A stretch of 64,000 bases of DNA from Pseudomonadota bacterium. GTDB lineage: Bacteria > Desulfobacterota > Syntrophorhabdia > Syntrophorhabdales > Syntrophorhabdaceae. Both the position numbers and the translations under genes were made by a program. Of this stretch, positions 61,968 through 64,000 are shown in pieces. The DNA is taken from assembly GCA_026388275.1 (NCBI GenBank), contig JAPLKB010000010.1:1-64000 (forward strand), given 5' to 3'. The notes beneath the pieces were generated by a model. The model was given only the letters and a program-made list of their open reading frames with translations. It searched no databases and had not been told where the DNA came from. Positions within the stretch are counted from its first letter, which is position 1, and each line of letters begins with the position of its first letter.

Positions 61968-62618
61968 TCATGGTTTTTCAGTATCTTTTTTTTCGCCATA
62001 TTTAAATTTCTCTAAGTAGTATGAGGCAATATAGGAGAGTTCTTTTAAAAACATATCGCGCGACATTGTTTCCTTCCACCATTTGTCCTTTTTAAAATAC
62101 GACATGCTCACAGGTTTAATGATATAAATTACCTTTACACTGTCTTTTGAAGAGCCGTAAAACAGGTGAAACCTTCTTGAGGCATATTCAGGTACAAGAA
62201 CAATAATCTTTTTTATACCGGCTTTTAAGAACGCTTCCTGTGTTTTGTTGACCTTCATTCTGTCTTCGCCTTCTAAAGAAATTTTCTTAAGCACTCCTTC
62301 TTTAATACCTCGTGTATGTGCTGTTTTGGCAACAATATCCAGGATACTTATACCAAGTATTTTATCGTCTTCAATCCATATGGTTTTGCCGTTGCCAGCC
62401 CAATATTCTCTAAAGGCTTCTGTATACAACTCACCATCTTTATCTTCAAAAAACCTGGGGACAAATATTGCATCCGAGGGAAATACTTTATCTTCGTATC
62501 TAAGCTGGCCAGCGATAGTTCTTAATGAGAAAGGATGAATAAGTATGCCTGCGGTGATCATGCAAGCGACGAGGATAAATATAAGACAGCCACACCCTGC
62601 CTTTCCTTTATTATTCAT
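61968..62618 (-). CDS. DUF218 (YdcF/ElyC-like) membrane-anchored protein
   Basis: 216 residues. N-terminal helix (GCLIFILVACMITAGILIH) and a DUF218-like core: SDAIFVPRFFED, REYWAGNGKTIWIE, GVLKKISLEGEDRMKVNKTQEAF and KKIIVLVPEYASRRFHLFYG. E. coli relatives ElyC and SanA affect envelope and peptidoglycan precursors. GGGGG precedes ATG 62618. Follows rsmE by 11 bp, so co-transcribed. Confidence 0.72.
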   Translation of the reverse strand: MNNKGKAGCGCLIFILVACMITAGILIHPFSLRTIAGQLRYEDKVFPSDAIFVPRFFEDKDGELYTEAFREYWAGNGKTIWIEDDKILGISILDIVAKTAHTRGIKEGVLKKISLEGEDRMKVNKTQEAFLKAGIKKIIVLVPEYASRRFHLFYGSSKDSVKVIYIIKPVSMSYFKKDKWWKETMSRDMFLKELSYIASYYLEKFKYGEKKDTEKP

Positions 62619-62629
62619 TGTTCCCCCAA

Positions 62630-63376
62630 TTATTTATATTTGTTAAAATATTCGTAAAGAATGACTGATAGAATTACGAGAGGAGTAGTTTCAGTCCTGA
62701 AAATATTTTCACCAAGCGTGCAAGAAGTGAAGCCGTTTTCCTTCAGCCACTCGATCTCCAGATCGTCTATTCCGCCTTCAGGCCCTATAACCACGCATAT
62801 TTCCCCTCCCTCTTCACGGTTCGACATAACATTATTAAATGTTATTTTCTTTTCCTGCTCATAAAAGACCCAACGGTTCGGAATATTTTCAGCATAAGGA
62901 AGTATTCCTCTCAGGGGAGTAGGTTCAACCACCTCGGGTATTGTAAATCGCCCTGATTGACGGGAAGCTTCAATGACAATCCGTTTCCAACGGTCGTATT
63001 TACCTTTTTCCTTGTCTTCAAATTTAATCAACGTCCTTTTGAAAATTGTAGGCAGTATTCTTTCCACACGGAGTTCTGTCGCTTTTTCAATGAGCCAATC
63101 CATGCGAGGCCCTTTTATCGGACTTACACATAGTGTTACTTTGGGTCTTTTTTCCTCAGGGTGATGTACGACATCCAGTACCTGTAAATATAACTCCTTG
63201 CTTTTTACGCCGTTGATCGTACATCTGTAAAGGTAGCCCTTTCCGTCAATAAGGTCTATCCTGTCGCCGGTTGTTTTTCTAAGAACGCTGATAATGTATT
63301 TATACATGGGTCCTGTAAGAAGGGCCATCCCGTTCTTTATTTTCAGCTTGTCTACAAAAACTCTTCTTATTTCCAT
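62630..63376 (-). CDS. rsmE: 16S rRNA (uracil-1498-N3)-methyltransferase
   Basis: 248 residues: N-terminal PUA-like (HxxxVLR-like YIISVLRKTTGDRIDLIDGKG), then SPIKGPRMDWLIEKATELRVERILP, RIVIEASRQSGRFTIPEV, VVIGPEGGIDDLEIEWLKENGF and LGENIFRTETTPLVILS, the SPOUT knot. Methylates U1498. Starts 3 bp after the upstream HD gene. Confidence 0.95.
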   Translation of the reverse strand: MEIRRVFVDKLKIKNGMALLTGPMYKYIISVLRKTTGDRIDLIDGKGYLYRCTINGVKSKELYLQVLDVVHHPEEKRPKVTLCVSPIKGPRMDWLIEKATELRVERILPTIFKRTLIKFEDKEKGKYDRWKRIVIEASRQSGRFTIPEVVEPTPLRGILPYAENIPNRWVFYEQEKKITFNNVMSNREEGGEICVVIGPEGGIDDLEIEWLKENGFTSCTLGENIFRTETTPLVILSVILYEYFNKYK

Positions 63377-63379
63377 ATA

Positions 63380-64000
63380 TTACCTTTCAGGAAGTTTATA
63401 GAATCTTGATTCGTACAATTTGTGGTATTCTGTCCATTTTTTGTCTGCCATATTTTCTTTCATGTGCTCTTTTACGCCCATAACCTTGGCGTCGAGATCA
63501 TCAAGGTAGTGTACAATGAGAGCTTCTATTGACATGGGTTTTTTCGGAGAACCCCACTCTTCAACTCCATGATGGCTGATAATGATGTGCGCAAGCATAT
63601 CCGATATATGCTCCGGAAATTCGTTCACCTCTTTTGCAATTTCTTCAAACATTATGGTACCGAGGGCTATGTGACCCATCAGCCTTCCTCTGTCAGAGTA
63701 TTGGAAGCCGCCTTTTACGCAAAGTTCTTCGACTTTTCCGATATCATGCAGAAGGCTCCCTGCTATGATGATATCTTTATCCGCACCTGTTATGTCAGCT
63801 GCATTTTTACCCATTTGTGCCATTGACAGAGAGTGTTCAAGGAGCCCGCCCAGATAGACATGGTGCACACCTATAGAAGCCGGGAATAAAAAGAATTTTT
63901 CCAGGATGTCATTCCTTCTGATGAGTGCAGAGAATAAAGAAGCTATATGGGGTTCTTCTATTTCGTTCAAGAGCTGAAAAAAAACCTTTTTCAAATTGTC
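63380..64000 (-). CDS. YhaM-like HD-domain 3'-5' exoribonuclease, C-terminal part
   Basis: The frame is open to the right edge (DN before the TTG at 63994), so the gene continues beyond the window and the N-terminal OB-fold expected of YhaM would lie there. The visible ~206 residues hold the HD domain: HHVYLGGLLEHSLSMAQ, GSLLHDIGKVEEL (HD pair), GHIALGTIMFEEIA, AHIIISHHGVEEWGSPK, and HYLDDLDAKV. This arrangement and GSPKKPMSIEALIVHYLDDLD are typical of YhaM/CBF1. Confidence 0.85.
   Translation of the reverse strand, partial: DNLKKVFFQLLNEIEEPHIASLFSALIRRNDILEKFFLFPASIGVHHVYLGGLLEHSLSMAQMGKNAADITGADKDIIIAGSLLHDIGKVEELCVKGGFQYSDRGRLMGHIALGTIMFEEIAKEVNEFPEHISDMLAHIIISHHGVEEWGSPKKPMSIEALIVHYLDDLDAKVMGVKEHMKENMADKKWTEYHKLYESRFYKLPER

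Overview
The window reads as a chromosomal segment of a Gram-negative, moderately AT-rich bacterium, most likely a deltaproteobacterium in the broad sense (Desulfobacterota, perhaps near the Syntrophorhabdus/Syntrophales lineages). The pointers are Kdo and LPS-export genes, a regulatory phosphotransferase set that pairs HPr kinase with EIIA-Ntr, a hom gene followed by a phosphoglycerate-mutase-like 'proposed homoserine kinase', a PatZ-like acetyltransferase, larB/larC and abundant short intergenic repeats. The taxonomic call is inference from gene content and order. No tRNA, rRNA, CRISPR array, insertion sequence or prophage was found.

Layout. 1-2.8 kb: end of a ParB-like gene (cut by the window edge), a cold-shock protein and a PAS/GAF sensor without kinase. 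2.9-18.6 kb: a long co-directional run with many 4-bp ATGA overlaps: aminotransferase, hom, putative homoserine kinase, pyrG, kdsA, kdsD, a fused lptC-lptA, lptB, rpoN, a terminator, then hpf, ptsN, hprK, rapZ, EIIA-Man, HPr and EI. 18.7-22.3 kb: the methyl cycle (metK, ahcY, a PfkB kinase). 22.4-24.6 kb: panB-panC-panD behind a sigma70-type promoter, a hairpin matching the pan RNA motif and an intrinsic terminator. 24.7-28.3 kb, minus strand: a periplasmic 5'-nucleotidase, an aminotransferase-fold protein without its PLP lysine, and a membrane-anchored TPR-like protein. 28.4-31.6 kb is the most accessory-looking stretch: a DUF4365-like putative nuclease, an unknown two-helix membrane protein, three perfect palindromes and a broken SDR gene. 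31.7-36.6 kb: a translation operon (ffh, rpsP, khpA, rimM, trmD, SPOUT methyltransferase, rplS, rnhB, yraN). 36.9-39.8 kb: larB, larC and an orphan formyltransferase. 39.9-46 kb: a chemoreceptor, small membrane and secreted proteins, a frameshifted lipoprotein, galT-like, a hydrolase. 46.6-53.5 kb: a PatZ-like protein, an HD hydrolase and a response regulator-kinase-HtrA operon. 53.7-56.7 kb: convergent pilC and pilB. 56.8-64 kb, minus strand: trmFO-topA-dprA and a cut yhaM-like gene-rsmE-DUF218 run.

The most interesting non-coding signals are (i) a panB leader whose pan hairpin, a possible 7-bp antiterminator and a terminator are mutually exclusive; (ii) a ~250-300 bp intergenic element in two copies whose paired arms differ by compensatory changes; (iii) a ~70 bp dispersed repeat that brings a ribosome-binding site and GTG into the start of larB and creates a small open frame abutting the PatZ-like gene; (iv) several transcription-unit heads with a -10 box 7-9 nt before the ATG and no Shine-Dalgarno sequence, suggesting leaderless mRNAs. 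Apart from the candidate nuclease/membrane pair, no clear new multi-gene system was seen.
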